Source: Orobanche coerulescens (lineage: Eukaryota; Streptophyta; Magnoliopsida; Lamiales; Orobanchaceae). From it: a DNA stretch of 64,000 bases. Below, piece after piece: positions 22,005-34,511 of the stretch. The notes beneath the pieces are model-generated. The model was not told the origin of the DNA. It made no database searches and was given only the letters and a program-made list of their open reading frames with translations. Position 1 is the first letter of the stretch; each line of letters starts with the position of its first letter. The stretch lies in assembly GCA_033398695.1 (NCBI GenBank), contig CM065801.1, positions 2,604,001 to 2,668,000 on the forward strand. Reading direction: 5' to 3'. The translations under genes were made by a program, and so were the position numbers.

Positions 22005-22276
22005 CTCTCATCGTCCTTTCATATTAAAATAAAATTTATCTCATAATACATATCATTTTCTAATTTTTATATAAATTCGTAAAAAAAAATTCAAGAATAT
22101 CCTTAATTTCTTATGGACTCTTCAACTTCAACATATACAAACACATTAATTAATATAGCTGGTTTATTAAATTAATATAATTAATAAGGACAAATATAGA
22201 ATTACTTAATTATCATTAAGTTTTCTTAATATTTATGTAATTTTGAAACATGACTAATATTAAGGGACGGGGAGAG
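22005..22276. mobile_element. Stowaway-like MITE
   Basis: Ends CTCTCATCGTCCTTTCAT and the complement of CTCTCCCCGTCCCTTAAT are inverted repeats, flanked by TA on both sides (22003-22004, 22277-22278). This matches the TA target and CTCCCTCCGTC-type ends of Tc1/mariner Stowaway MITEs. AT-rich and noncoding. Confidence 0.75.
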
Positions 22277-23274
22277 TATTATATAATAATATTATCCCTT
22301 TGGGGACATCCAATAAAATTAACACGATACAGAAAATAATACTATGTAATAATATGCAATTGACTAATTTGTCATATGAGTATTAATATTGTTCGTTTGT
22401 CTATCATTTTTTATTTTTGAAAGTTCATGTACATTATATATAAATTTAAATATAAATTAATACATCAAAGAGTCCAAACTTATATTATTAAATCTAAAAT
22501 TACAAATTAAATTATCAAGAATACCCCTCAATACATATTATAATATAATGTCATTTACGCCTATACTCGTCACTACCACCATCATCAGCGACCAACAGTC
22601 GACAGTCGACTGATGTTGGAGCCGGTGAAAAGTACTTACAGCAGTAGCGACAATCAACTGATTGTTGATCCGATTGTTTAAAAATTTTAGTGAAAAGGTA
22701 AACATTTAATAATATTTATTGGAATAGATGTATTTAAAATAATACTTACTCCTTATATAACTAAATGTCTACTTATTCTTTCAATATCAAACTTGATCAT
22801 TTATTTTTGATAGATATTCTATCGATAAATATAATAATAACATTCTTATTTGATTTTCAAAATGTTTTCATGATATAATTAGAAAATATTCATAATTAAA
22901 GTTCTGTCTCGAGAAGCAAGACCGGTATCTATTTATATATAGTGAGAGCATATTTGTCTTGATAAAAGTTAATTTAGAAATTAAATATTTATAATAACAG
23001 AAATTACTTAAAATCCATGGGGTACAAATGGGTATATGATTATAGTACAAACCTTTTTTATAGTCAGCATTCATTTTTACCGAAAATGGACGAATGTGAT
23101 TTAATTAAAAACTATTTTAATTGCAATAAGAGAGGTAACTATGAGTAGGTAGAGGATACTTGCCCTTAAAAAAACTCCAGAACTCCCCTTTCTTCCCATT
23201 AACACGTTTAAAATATGGGAAATAAACATACAATTTTGAAAAGAAAAGTGAAAGAGATCAAAAAAGAGAGGATT
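22277..23274. other. AT-rich intergenic DNA, nothing recognised
   Basis: No protein-like frame or bounded repeat is seen. A small inverted word pair around CAACAGTCGACAGTCGACTG occurs near 22590-22610. Confidence 0.5.
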
Positions 23275-23613
23275 TTCTATCACCAGGTCAGGAAAACTTG
23301 GTCTGATGTTAGGTCGATACTAAAATTAAATATTTTTTTTCATATTTGTCGATTCCAGTTTGTATATTTTTCTTATTATGATTGAACTATGCGGATTGGA
23401 ATCAACAAATATGAAAAAATATGCAATTTTAGTATAAGCCTAATATAACACCAATATTTTCCTGATCTGACGATAAGAAAATAAACCCTTATTGTACTAC
23501 ATATTTGCTCATATTTGTCGTTTTCAGTTTGTATATTCTTCTTGCTATGGAAAAATATGAAAAAATATGTAATTTTAACATTTAACGTCAGACCAAGTTT
23601 TTCTGACCTGATA
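23275..23613. mobile_element. Palindromic MITE
   Basis: The left end CTATCACCAGGTCAGGAAAA and the right end are inverted repeats that continue through CTTGGTCTGA and an AAAATTA/TAATTTT block. Inner copies of CATATTTGTCG and TCAGTTTGTATATT are repeated too. No clear target duplication is visible, so the superfamily is uncertain. Confidence 0.7.
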
Positions 23614-23781
23614 GGTAGAAAAAGCCAAAAGAAAGAGACAAAAAGACTAATAACTCTAAGTTGTTTTTAGAAGCATCTAATATTTTCCCTCAAAAAAAGA
23701 AAAAGAAGCATCTAATATTAAATATTTTATTTATTTAACACAAGAAAAACGTGCTTGAACAAATTTAAGAATGATTTTGTA

Positions 23782-23998
23782 CTCCCTTTGTTCAGTTCTA
23801 TATGCCGTTTAAGGTTTATGCACACGCATCACACGCATTAAGAAAACCACCAGTTAAATATAGTACACATAGGACTATTTTGCCCTTAGTGTTAAAAAAT
23901 TAACGAATCTATTATTTGGTATGCGAAATGTCAATAGAGCTAACTACATACGTATCGTTAATTATATCCACAAAATCATTATAATGAAATGGAAGGAG
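23782..23998. mobile_element. Stowaway-like MITE
   Basis: It begins CTCCCTTTGTTC and ends GAAATGGAAGGAG, inverted repeats of the Stowaway type, flanked by TA (23780-23781 and 23999-24000). It is 217 bp and noncoding. Confidence 0.82.
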
Positions 23999-24350
23999 TA
24001 GTTATTTAGGAAGGCCAAGAAAACAGTTGACTATTCTGGGTCTCTATTGAAAAAAAAAGGCTATAATTATTGGTGGTTGTAGTAGTCGTGAGGTATTGAG
24101 TAGTTGTGAGTGAAGGAACGGATTTAGGATTGGTAGAAAAATCGAAGCCAAAGGGCAATACGATTCGATCCCCACCCTTAGTAGCGTGGGCTATAAAGAA
24201 GGATTGACAGTCGAGTCGAGCTTCATGCTATAAATAGTAGTAATACACTTATGAAGGGTCGGACTGCAGTCCAACTGGGCATTCCGAGGATCCACACTTC
24301 GTTGTTAGTTGTTAACCACATTAGCCATCATGTGTCAAAGTAGTCGTATG

Positions 24351-24703
24351 TAGGGATGGTAATGGGGCGGGTTGAAACCGGGTATTGCCTATGCAGATCC
24401 GGACCCGCGGTTAAAAACTGGCCCCAAACCCGCCAATTTTTTCCAGGTCCGACCCAGACCCGCCCCGCTCGGTTTTGGTACCCAGCGGGTACCCGCGAAT
24501 TATATTTTTTTTCTCGGATTAATATTATATATATATATATAGATATATAGGGGCAGGTTCGGGGTGGGTACCCTATAGACCGGAATCGAACCGGGCCCAA
24601 ATTTATTTTTCTCTACCCACCCCAAACCCGAATTTTTTTAACCGAATTGGATCAATTTGGGTAAAAACCCGCGGATACCCGGACCGTGTTTTTGCCATCC
24701 CTG
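24351..24703. mobile_element. Short non-autonomous hAT-like element
   Basis: The ends TAGGGATGGTAA and TTGCCATCCCTG are inverted repeats. The subterminal regions hold CGGGTTGAAACCGGG and GGGTACCCGC words, as in the other hAT elements here. The flanks AGTCGTATG and ACTCGTACG are similar but not identical and are shifted by two bases, so the target duplication has decayed. Confidence 0.7.
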
Positions 24704-25631
24704 GGACTCGTACGAAGCATGAGTGATTGGTAAGAGTAACATTTTAATCAACAGAAAACAGCAGCGCGACTTCGTAAGTTTTCGATTGCTAATTCAAAAG
24801 TTATATCTACTCTAAAAGCTAATTTTTTTTTTAACTTTCCAAAACACTACCGCAACCACTAAAAGCTACATAAATAATTACCTTACTAAATATCATTTAT
24901 ATCCTCAATAAAGTTTCGGCTTTGTGAAAACACTAAGCGCTACCCTAAACCTGCTACCTGAGTACGTCTGGGGTGCGCGGGGTGGGTTGGAATAGGGCGA
25001 CGGTAGAACCACTCCTGCCACAATTCTTGTGCGGTGCAGTTATATACGAGGTGAGATGTTACCATAATTGAGACCACACCATGCCGCCAGTTTCATGGAC
25101 CAGGGTGCGATGAGCGGACCACAATTTGACATAACATGCCGCACGGAGGTGAGGTCGTTATGTGTGGCAAGCCAAAATCATGTGGGATAAAAATGAAAAC
25201 GCAATTGCCTGGATTTATACCTTAGCTTTCAACATTCAGTAAAATTATTTCGGCCAGAATTATGCTTTGAAAAAAGAATCTGATATCCATATCTCAATTG
25301 CAATGAAAAACATAGCACCCTCTGGGGTTTGGCATGCATCTCAAGTAGCAATTGCTTGCCGCTTTGTACACGGAAAGAATTAAAAAACTGGCCAAAACAT
25401 ATCTCGACCTTTGGATATACGCTAGTCATCAGGGGACTAGAAGACACAACCCAACCCTGTCAAAGATCAAAACTTTAACATACGAAATAACAAGTCACTG
25501 AGTTTTAATAAGTAACAAACCGAATCAATCCAAAATAACAAAATCCTTTCTTTTTTCGGCAAGGGAACGAATAAATCTTCTCCCATATTTCTTATCATTC
25601 CTTGAGTGCATTTGTTTACCAGATGACGACC
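24704..25631. other. Intergenic / 3' flank of SAR1
   Basis: No gene is recognised. A frame of 72 codons on the minus strand at 25229-25447 shows no family signature. The part nearest 25632 is probably the SAR1 3' UTR, but I could not place a poly(A) signal with confidence. Confidence 0.4.
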
Positions 25632-28605
25632 CTAATTTATATACTGAGACACCCACTTGAAGCCATCACCATAGCCCATCTTCCGCACAATGCTGCACAT
25701 GAATACCTCTAGAGGGCGCACATTGGAATCAGCAAGGTTCACCTTCCCTTTGCCGGTGGTCACGCCAGTGAGACCAAGGTGATAACGCAACTCGTCTTCC
25801 GAGGCAGCATATGGTATGTCGATTTTGTTTCCTAAAATGAGAAATGGAACATTTGCAAGGGCCTCATCGGAAAGTAGTGCATCTAACTCCTTCTTGGATT
25901 CCGCAAAACGCTCCTTGTCATTTGCATCCACCAGGTACACTACAGCATCGACCTATAAAACCGCAAGGCACAAGATGAAAATTTTATCAGGAAAAAAATT
26001 AGATGATAAATCATTGAAAAAAAAAAAGAATTAGGCTTTTGGCCAAAATATTCTTTAGCCAATTTTGAAGAGAATGTGTTTTTTAGCCATTTTTTTGGTC
26101 TAATTCATGCTTACGTTTCTTGGGGCTAGGTAGATTCCTAGGATACAAAAAATCATTTCTTGGACCTGGAAGTTGAAAGGATTTCTTTTGGCCGAGAAAT
26201 CATTTCTAGGATCCTCGAAATATACCGTGCTAATTTTTCAAATGGGTATGATTGTCATATTTTAGTCAAAACGTCTCAACACCCAGTTTTAAAAAAACAT
26301 GGCCAGAAAATATATCCTGAAAAGATGAATGACCTTTTGGCTTTATGAAAACACAAAATCATCCAAAATAATTTCATGCTTCACGAGAATCACGACTTAG
26401 TATGTCTTCAGAGCAGAGCAGCTAATAACGTTAGCATTTTGTAGTAACTTATTAATGAAGATATGCTTTAAACTCCTAGAAAGGTCAAAGAGAGATGTTT
26501 GTTCTAGGATGACGAAAATAGTGTTACTCTCGAGTCATAAAACCACATATGTTTCTATCAACAATATCATTTTTTTGCGCTTAAGGCGAGGCAGCATCAT
26601 AGTTGTTAAATATCGCAATACGCGATACGTATCGGCGATACGATACGCGATACGTATAGTTTCGATACGTATCGCATATGTGTATCGATTTTCCCCTCCG
26701 TATCGTGCGTATCCGCAACCGCCGCCGCACATGTCCGTTTCCTTCCTCTCTTTTGATGATGAGGTCGAGTATATTAGTGATGATGAGGAGGAAGAAGCGG
26801 AATTTGTGGAAGATGTCAATGATAGCGATGAAGAAGGTGTTAATGATTTTGATGACCTTGGGGTTGATGAAGATGAAGATGAAGATGAATGAGTCTTGAA
26901 TACATTATTTAGAAAGTGGAATGTTTAGTTTTTAATTGGTGACTTAGCAATTATTATTTAGTAAAACAATATAGACTATTTCTTGAAGTTAGAACCCTTT
27001 GGTACGTTGGTAATGTTAACATAACTACTACTTTGGTTTTTCAAGTAATAATTTCCATCGTTTACTTTATTTTTGATATTTTTTAGAGTTTTTGAATTTT
27101 TTTGTCATTGTGTTCCGTATCTCCGATACGGTACACGATACGATACGCGATACGATATTTAGGGTCTCCGATACGCGATACGATACATGATATGACAACT
27201 ATGGGCAGCATAGAATGATTCATACGAAAGAAAATCATTAGAATGTATAATTGAAAAGCTGTGGTAAATTCCACAAAACAATATGTGCATGCTAAAAAGA
27301 CAAAAGTATTCAAAATACAGAATATGTGTTTCTCTCGTCTACACACCACAGCAAGATATGATTCATTACTCGAGAACAAAAGCAGGGCATGTATCCGATC
27401 TGTTTGAAGCAGAAGCGTGCATATATGATACTTACTAATGACTTACCCCTTACACATACAAGAATACGTATATATACGTACATTTATACAAATTTTTTGT
27501 AAAATACTGATTTCCATATACATACATTTATACAATTTTTAATACAATACTGATTTCCATGCTGTCTTGAGATGCAGTCATTCACTACTCTAGTATCGAC
27601 TCAAATCTTTCAAGCGAAAAAATCCACAAAATGATTCAAAACACAGTGGCCATTAATTAGTTTGAAACTGCAGAGAAAAAGGATCAAATTCATAACCCGG
27701 GGATTTGGCAGTATTTTACAAAATGAGACATTTACCCCTTGTGTAAATTAAATAGTAATATTACCCCTTATATTTTTAAAAAATAACCGATGTCAATTAC
27801 CCACACATTACCCTATATGTTAAGGTGCAATCCGCCCCCGATGTCGCCTTGTGCACAAGGGGTTGATCTGCACCGCATGAATAAAACACAGGGGTTAATC
27901 CGCACCCTTTTGAAAACACAAGGGGGATAATGTGTATTTGATTTACAAGAGTGGGGGGTAGTCAGCTATATTTTAATACATGAGAGAAAAATATGGCTAT
28001 TTAATTTACACGGTGCGGTAAACGGCGGCGGCATTTTATAAAACAGCGGGGTAATCCGCCATTCACCCTCATAACCCAGTCTTAGTCTCTTAGCTCTATC
28101 TTCCTCATATCAGAAAACCAACAAAAATCAAAATATACATTTAAAAACTTCAAAACTGAACATGCAACGAAATCACGGCAATAATATGTTTATAACCACA
28201 ATTAGAAACAAGTATACATACAACATACTGAAATCAAAATCAATTACCTTCGCGTAATAATCCTTCCAAACTCTACGCGCGATCTGATGACCTCCCAAAT
28301 CAAACGCTTGAAACTTAATTTTGCCAATACTCAGCTCCTCCGAGGTCGGATATTGTGTCGGCTGATGCTGCACTAATCTCTGTTATCAAAAAAAAAATCG
28401 AGACAATTTATTCACCGAGATCGACTTAATAAAGCAAAATAGCAAAAAAAAAAATAAAAAAAAAATAAAAAAAGACCTCATCCTTGAGCATGTGAAGGAG
28501 CGTAGTTTTGCCGGCATTATCGAGGCCAAGGAACAGGATCTTAGCCTCTTTCTGCCACAACCCTAGGGTTGCCAATACGCCGTAAAACCAATCCAACAGA
28601 AACAT
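25632..28605 (-). CDS. SAR1: SAR1 small GTPase, three exons, 193 aa
   Basis: Exons on the minus strand are 28605-28477, 28379-28248 and 25952-25632; all junctions are phase 0 with GT-AG introns. SAR1 is the GTPase that, once loaded with GTP at the ER, recruits the COPII coat for ER-to-Golgi vesicles (established knowledge). Visible features: N-terminal hydrophobic MFLLDWF, which inserts in the membrane; P-loop GLDNAGKT at residues 27-34; DLGGH at 70-74 with the SAR1 catalytic His; NKID at 129-132; C-terminus KWVSQYIN. The total of 193 residues equals the plant family length and no residue is missing. Intron 1 is 97 bp; intron 2 is about 2.3 kb and has received two transposons. The ATG is fixed by the conserved N-terminus. 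The gene appears functional. Confidence 0.96.
26598..27203 (+). mobile_element. hAT-like deletion derivative in SAR1 intron
   Basis: Ends CATAGTTGT and ACAACTATG are inverted repeats flanked by the perfect 8-bp duplication GGCAGCAT (26590-26597 and 27204-27211). Subterminal regions repeat CGATACGCGATACG words. The interior keeps a frame ending in a very acidic tail ([17 protein letters not shown], then DEDEDEDE and a stop at 26892), which resembles the acidic C-terminus of some hAT transposases; the rest of the gene is lost. Confidence 0.88.
27699..28068. mobile_element. Mutator-type MITE in SAR1 intron
   Basis: A 9-bp direct repeat TCATAACCC (27690-27698 and 28069-28077) flanks a 370-bp element whose ends GGGGATTTGGCA and TCCGCCATTCACCC are imperfect inverted repeats. 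The arms also share the inverted block TGTAAATTAAATAG. Nine-base duplications are typical of Mutator-like elements. Confidence 0.75.
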
Positions 28606-28963
28606 TTTGTATCGGATCGGCTTGCAATGTCGGTGGATCTGGGCTGGAAGTTTATTCTATTTATTGAGTATTTATTTTTTATTTCCCTTCTTCACTGGCC
28701 TGTGGAGAGGGGGAATTTGGCGGAGTGAGGCCGAAGGTGTTCTCACGTGCGCGTTTTCGGGTTATTTTGTTTTGTAAAATTTGCGAAAAAAATAATTTAT
28801 ATCATTTAAATTTAACGCATTTTACCAAAATTAAAGGGTGTAAACAAATAAGGTATTCTTCTACCTTAAAACTAATAATATTCAGTAATTCCAGTTTTAA
28901 AAAAATTATTTTAAATTAATAAAATAAATTCAACAAAAATAATTTATATTCAGTACAAATTTT
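28606..28963 (-). promoter_or_regulatory. SAR1 upstream region
   Basis: This is the 5' flank of SAR1 up to the next transposon, so the promoter and 5' UTR must lie here. AT-rich stretches (28640-28690) could supply a TATA box, but none is clear enough to fix. No conserved element is recognised. Confidence 0.4.
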
Positions 28964-29632
28964 TAGGGGTGGGCATGGGACGGGATGGGACGGGCCTGGG
29001 GTCATCCCACGTTCCGTCCCGTGTTATAACAAGCGGGACGGGACGGGATTGGTGATTTCAAAATTTCATCCCGCGCGGGCCTTATCCCAGTTGGAACGAG
29101 AAAGAACGGGACGGTACGGGTTTAGTCCCGCATAAAAAAGTTCAAATTATAAATTAGAAAAAAAGTAAGAAAATCTATAATTTTATACATCTAAATTCAG
29201 GAAAAATATTCAATAAACTAATTTAATAGCCTAAATTAAACTTTTAAAATATCAATTATTAACATTGAATACAACATATCCATTTTTTTTTGAAAAAATA
29301 TCAGTTACTAACTTTATATCGGTTGATTAGGTTTGTGTATAATTATAATATACAGATAAGAAAAAATAAAAATAGTTTATTATTAAAAATTAATTAAAAA
29401 ATGGTTACAAATAATAAAAATATATAGTTTTAAAAAGGGTTAAAAACTTAACGGGACGGGACGGGTCTTACGGGCCTCAGATTTTTTGTCTCGTGTCCCC
29501 TCCCGTAGTTACTCTAATGGGACGGGACGGGACGGGCCTAGTCTTTTTAATTTTGGATCCCGTCCCATCCCGGATAATTTTGGGACGAGACCGGGATGGG
29601 ATCGGGATTTCAATTTTTTGTGCCCACCCCTA
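28964..29632. mobile_element. Non-autonomous hAT element
   Basis: The termini TAGGGGTGGGCA and TGCCCACCCCTA are perfect inverted repeats. The 8-bp duplication CAAATTTT flanks them (28956-28963 and 29633-29640). Both ends hold GGGACGGGACGGG repeats and the centre is AT-rich. No transposase frame is present. Confidence 0.94.
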
Positions 29633-30857
29633 CAAATTTTATCTCAATTGGGTCCTATCTTTTTATACCAATTCATAAAGGATACAAGTTACATAGCAAA
29701 ATCCATAAAATTATAAGTTATTGATAGCAAAGACAATATTACATTTAAAAGATCCAAGCACGGCATATGCCTTGGACACGATCGCCGCAAACGGTGATCG
29801 TGGACACGTTCGTTGTGCACTTAGTGAAGAGTAAGGGTGCTTTAGTCTTTGTAACCAAAATGATATCAATAATTTTTTACTTTTATAAACAATACTATAT
29901 AACTTGCCAACTTTTGACTTGGTATTAGAAAATTGATTCCCATTCAAATGATATTAATAATTGAGGACAGGCGACATGCTTGAGGTGATCTACACGAGAG
30001 TTTAGTTTATGGATTTTTCCGGTTTTTCTCGAGTAAAAGATATGCAAAAAAAAAAAGATATTTTTTTATTGTTTTTTATTTTTCATTTTGCAAGTACATA
30101 CGTAGTATAATATTATTAGGTATTTATTCCTATATAAATAGCTACTGTAATCGAATATCCTCATACCTAGGACTGAGCACAAATGGTCCGGACCCGGTTT
30201 TTACCCGGACCCGGACCGGACCCGGACCGGACCCGGACCGGACCTGTTATTTAGGTCCGGGTTCCGGGTCTATATTTTGAGAAATTCCGGGTTCCGGGTC
30301 GGATCGGGTCAAAACCCGGTAAATCCGGGTCCAGCCCGGAACGACCCGGTGACTAAGTAATTGAGCATATAAAAATATATTTTACCCTAGTTTACTTCTT
30401 CAGTTCACCACCAGCCGCTCTTCACTTCAGTCTTCACAATTACTTTACTTAGTCACCGGCTCCACTCCACCCTAAAAATACAATCGGGCAGACAAACCTA
30501 ACCGCCGCTCCACCTCCTTCCGCCGCGATCCGGTCGTTCCATCTTCTTCCGCCGCGAATCCGGTCGTTCCACCTCCTCCCTCCCGCTCTTCCTCACCCCC
30601 CAGGCCTCTATCCGCCCGCCGCTCCACCTCTATCCGCCGCTCCACCTCCTTCCGCCGCGAATCCGGTCGATCCACCTCCTACCGCCGCTCAACCTCCTCC
30701 CGCTGCGCCTCCCCTACTCACTTCAGTGCCTCTGTCATTGCGGCTCCAGCGGCTCCACCTCCTCCCGCCACTCCTCACGGCTTCTCAATCTTCATGCAAT
30801 GTAAGTTTTATTTTTACATCTCTTTACATCTCTAGCTAATTGCTTAGCAATTGATTT

Positions 30858-31225
30858 TTCTGTAATTTTATTTTTCTGTAATTTTATTTTTCTTGTAATT
30901 TTATTTTTCTGTAAAATAAATTTATTATCCTGCAAAATAAATTTATTATCCCGCTGTGACTATTCTTGTAATTTTATTTTTCTGTAAAATAAATTTATTA
31001 TCCTGTTACCTGTAAAAAGAAAATGGACTATGCTTGTAAAAAGAAAATGGACTATCCTGTAAAATAAATTAATAATCTACTGAGTACAGTGCTGACTATG
31101 CTTGTAAAAAGAAAAAAAATGAAATTTATTATCCTGTAAAAAGAAAAAAAAATGAAATAGGGAGACTGGATATTTTTGAGTTCTTTACTTTGTTTGTAAT
31201 TTTATTTTTAACTATGCTTGTAATT
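30858..31225. repeat. Degenerate minisatellite in hAT leader
   Basis: Repeats of TGTAATTTTATTTTTCTG and TGTAAAATAAATTTATTATC occur many times with small changes, between the CT-rich leader and the transposase start codon. Confidence 0.75.
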
Positions 31226-31235
31226 TTATTTTTAG

Positions 31236-34073
31236 ATGGTGACCAAAAGGGCAGCCCCAGCTTCTATTTCAGAACCCACTGGCCCAGGCGATCCCGACAT
31301 GTTTTCCAATGCAGTATCACTTAAAGATGAAGAATTGGAAGAGTTACGCCTTTCACTACCGCAAGATAAGAAACTGATGGAGGGGCGCAACTATATTAAG
31401 AGGAAAACCAATAGAAGGAAGGAATATTGGATAAGCTTCATGGAGTATATGGAGAGCGGAGAACTTCGCTGTGAATGTAAGTTACGTGGATCGTACATAT
31501 TCATGCCATGGTAATACGGGTGGTTCAAAGAATGTTAAGAAACACTATGAGAAATGTTTGCATAATCCTATAAATAAAGGCAAAGGTAAACAATCAATTG
31601 ACGTTTAAACACGGGTTTTGGCTAGTGATGAAGAGGGTGGTGAGGGGAAATGAAGTATGGGGTTGTGAATTTGGTGAGGTTAGACAAGCAATTGTTGAAA
31701 TGATTATTGTTGAAGAATGTTCGTTTAGATTTGCCGAGTCCCCTGGTTTTGTACGTGTTATAGAAGCCGCTTGTCCGAAATACACTTGTCAATCACGTTT
31801 TACCATAGCACGTGATGTTCTTAAGCTTTATAAGAGTGAAAAGATGATGTTGAAAGGTTTGTTCAGAGATTCATGTCAAAGGGTTAGCATTACAACTGAC
31901 ACATGGACATCTAACCAAAAGTTGAATTACATGTGTATCACAGCCCATTTTATTGATATTGAATGGAAGTTGCAGAAAGAATCATTAACTTTTGTCCAAT
32001 CACTAGTCATAATTTTCAATCTATTGGTAAAGGTATTGAATAATGTCCTGAATCTTGGGGCATTGATAGTAAGCTTTTTCTTGTATTCATTGATAATCTT
32101 GCCCGAACAATACTGCATGTGATTATTTGCGAAAAATGATTGAGCGTGCGGGATGTATTGGTAAGGGAAAGTATGTTCACATGAGATGCATTGCTCATAT
32201 CATCAATCTTATTGTTTGGGATGGCATTAAAGATGACCAAACATCCATCAATAGGATTAGAACTGCTGTGAAATACATTAGAAATTCTCCTGCTAGATTT
32301 CAGAGATTGAAAGATCTTGGGGAGAGACTTAATATAGATACCAAGGCTTTGTTGTCTCAAGATTGTCCTACTCGTTGGAATTATACCTATAGCATGTTGA
32401 ATGCTGCTTGTAGATTGCGACGAGCAATTGATGGCATTGAATTGCCTCCTTCGGATAAACCCGATGAACAAGTTCCCAGTCATGATGATTGGGCAAAAGT
32501 AGAACAACTAGTTGTATTTTTGAGAGGGTTTTACATTACGACAAAGCGCATTTCGTGCTTTGTATTTGACAAGCGATAAGGGTCTTATTGAAATCTCAGG
32601 CGCACTAAGTATGTTGAATAAGTGGAAACAAAATAGAGATGAAAAGATGCAATCTATGGCGGTTGTCATGAAAAAGAAGTATGACAAGTATTGGGGTGAT
32701 TTTGATAAAATGAACTTGATGGTTTACATGGCTGTGATTCTTGATCCACATTCTAAGTTTGTAATTGTTGAATTGACTCTAGAAGACATGTTTGGGGTGG
32801 AAAAGGCTAAGCAATTAGCTAGAGATGTAAAGAAGTGTGCCTATGAGTTATTTGAGGAGTATAGATCAATATACTCTCCTATGGCTTCTCAAAGTGGCCA
32901 AAATTGTGATGTCGCGTCCAGTTCTATTCACTTTGGTGAAGGAGAGGAGTTTAACTATACTAGAAATGTCCATGAAAGAGCTAAGAGGATGAGGGGAACA
33001 GTTGTGAATGTGAGTGAGTTTGAAAGGTACATGAGTGAACAATTAGGAGTCGAAGAGGATGATTTGGATGCATTAGATTGGTGGCGGCTTAATGGTCATC
33101 GTTATCCAATTATTTCACGGATGGCTCGTGACATTCTTGCTATTCCTTTATCTACCGTTGCATCAGAATCTGCTTTTAGTGCGGGAGGTCGCACAGTTGA
33201 TCAATTTAGAAGCTCTTTGAATCCATTAGTAAAGTTTTAGTTTCTTGTTATCATATGTTTATTCAATTTTTTAATGTGAACTTTCATTCATATTCCTTTT
33301 TTGTCATTACTAGACTGTGCAGGCTTTGATTTGTACCCAAGATTGGATTCGAGCAAGGAACCGTAAAGTATTACGTGACATGGAACATAACTTGAAGGAT
33401 TTGGAGGAGTTGGGAAAAATTGAAGAAGGTATTTGGTTTAATATTTATTTAGCTTGGTTTTGTTCAATTATTGTAATTATTCGAGCAAGGAACCATTGGT
33501 TTAATGTTCAATTGACTGTACATATGAAATCTGGGTTACTTTTTTTGCTCAGAAAAGTCTGTGTTACTTTTTTCAATTCATATCGGAAGTCTGGAACATA
33601 AATTTTGGCCGAATAGCTCGAAGTAGGATTGTTACCGAACGTAAATTTTTATGCTCATATCGTAATGATAGCTCGATCTATCAAATTTTATGCTCATATC
33701 GTAATTAAAAATCAAAGTTTATGCCTGTTAGTGTTACTGTAATGATAGCGCAGTCCTATCAGCAAGAATAAAATGATTTCAGTTACTGGAATGTAACTGG
33801 AATGTTTATCAGCAAGAATAAAAATCAAATTTTATGCCCAAATGTTTATCAGGAAGTCTGGAACATATTTTTTTTTTCAATTTAAATAATTATGAGAGGG
33901 TTTTACATTATGAGAAGTTCTCAATTTGACACCGAATGTTTGTAATTATTTAGCTTAGAATCTGCTTTTATACTTATGCGAATGTTTGTTTGATTTTATT
34001 TTCTATCATTACAGAAATGAGAAGTGTTACACTTGACGAGGAGGACATTGTCATCTACATCGTGGAACCTTGA
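31236..34073 (+). pseudogene. hAT transposase (BED finger, RNase-H-like, dimerisation)
   Basis: The ATG at 31236 follows a TTTATTTTTAG acceptor-like site. Coding order is that of plant hAT transposases. A BED-type finger lies at about 31400-31560 (RCECKLRG, then a frame change, then KNVKKHYEKC); its second cysteine is replaced. The catalytic-domain start is at about 31690-31990 (RVSITTDTWTSNQ, MCITAHFID). MRCIAHIINLIVWDG and CPTRWNYTYS lie at 32180-32400, and the C-terminal dimerisation region at 33080-33230 (LDALDWWRLNGHRYP, ASESAFSAGGR). Two 3' introns keep phase: exons end at 33228, run 33323-33428, and resume at 34015 to a TGA at 34071-34073. Frame changes near 31490, 31605 and 31990, plus a stop near 32041 and an overlap shift near 32570, make it non-functional. 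Confidence 0.9.
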
Positions 34074-34511
34074 AGTCTTCAAGAAATGATTTAAATTTTT
34101 GTTTGAACTTTTGAAGGATCATATTTTGGTTATTATTATCGGCTTGTAATAGACATTTAATTTTAAATAATTCGGAATTCGGATGGTGTTATTATGAAGA
34201 ATATGTGGGACATTGGATTCGTAATTTGATGGTTAAAATATTATCTATTGTTAGGCTTTATTTATTTTTGTGTGGGAACAATTTATTTAAAGTAGGTACA
34301 GTACAGAACAGGTTTTTTAACAAAGTCAAATAGTCAACCGGGCCAAAACAGTCCGGCCGGACCGACCCGATTTTACCGTCCGACCGGGCATGACCCGGTC
34401 CAAACAGGTCCGGGCTTCGGGTCCAAAAAGTCTAACCATTTATCTTCCGGGCCATTCCGGGCCGGGTCGATCCGGGCCGGGTCAGACCCGATGCTCAGTC
34501 CTACTCATACC

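Larger units (their letters stand above)
25953..28247 (-). other. SAR1 intron 2 with transposon insertions
   Basis: This GT-AG intron is long because of a hAT-like element (26598-27203) and a Mutator-type MITE (27699-28068). The remainder is AT-rich. Open frames within it are on both strands and belong to the transposons or are chance. Confidence 0.9.
30168..34503 (+). mobile_element. hAT transposon with decayed transposase gene
   Basis: Perfect 12-bp terminal inverted repeats TAGGACTGAGCA / TGCTCAGTCCTA are flanked by the perfect 8-bp duplication CTCATACC (30160-30167 and 34504-34511). Both subterminal regions are dense in GGACCCGG/CCGGGTCC words, the likely transposase-binding repeats. Inside is a plus-strand hAT transposase gene with introns, preceded by a CT-rich leader (30400-30790) and a tract of TGTAATTTTATTTTTC repeats. 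It is probably related to the source of the small hAT elements nearby in type, but the TIRs differ. Confidence 0.95.

Noticed and set aside
26455..26892. 145-codon frame as a SAR1-intron gene
   Set aside because: Its first half is outside the transposon and its second half is the repeat-rich hAT end; only the acidic tail is likely a true coding remnant.
30472..30675. 67-codon Arg/Glu-rich minus-strand frame
   Set aside because: Product of the degenerate CCGCCGC/CCACCTCC repeats in the hAT leader.
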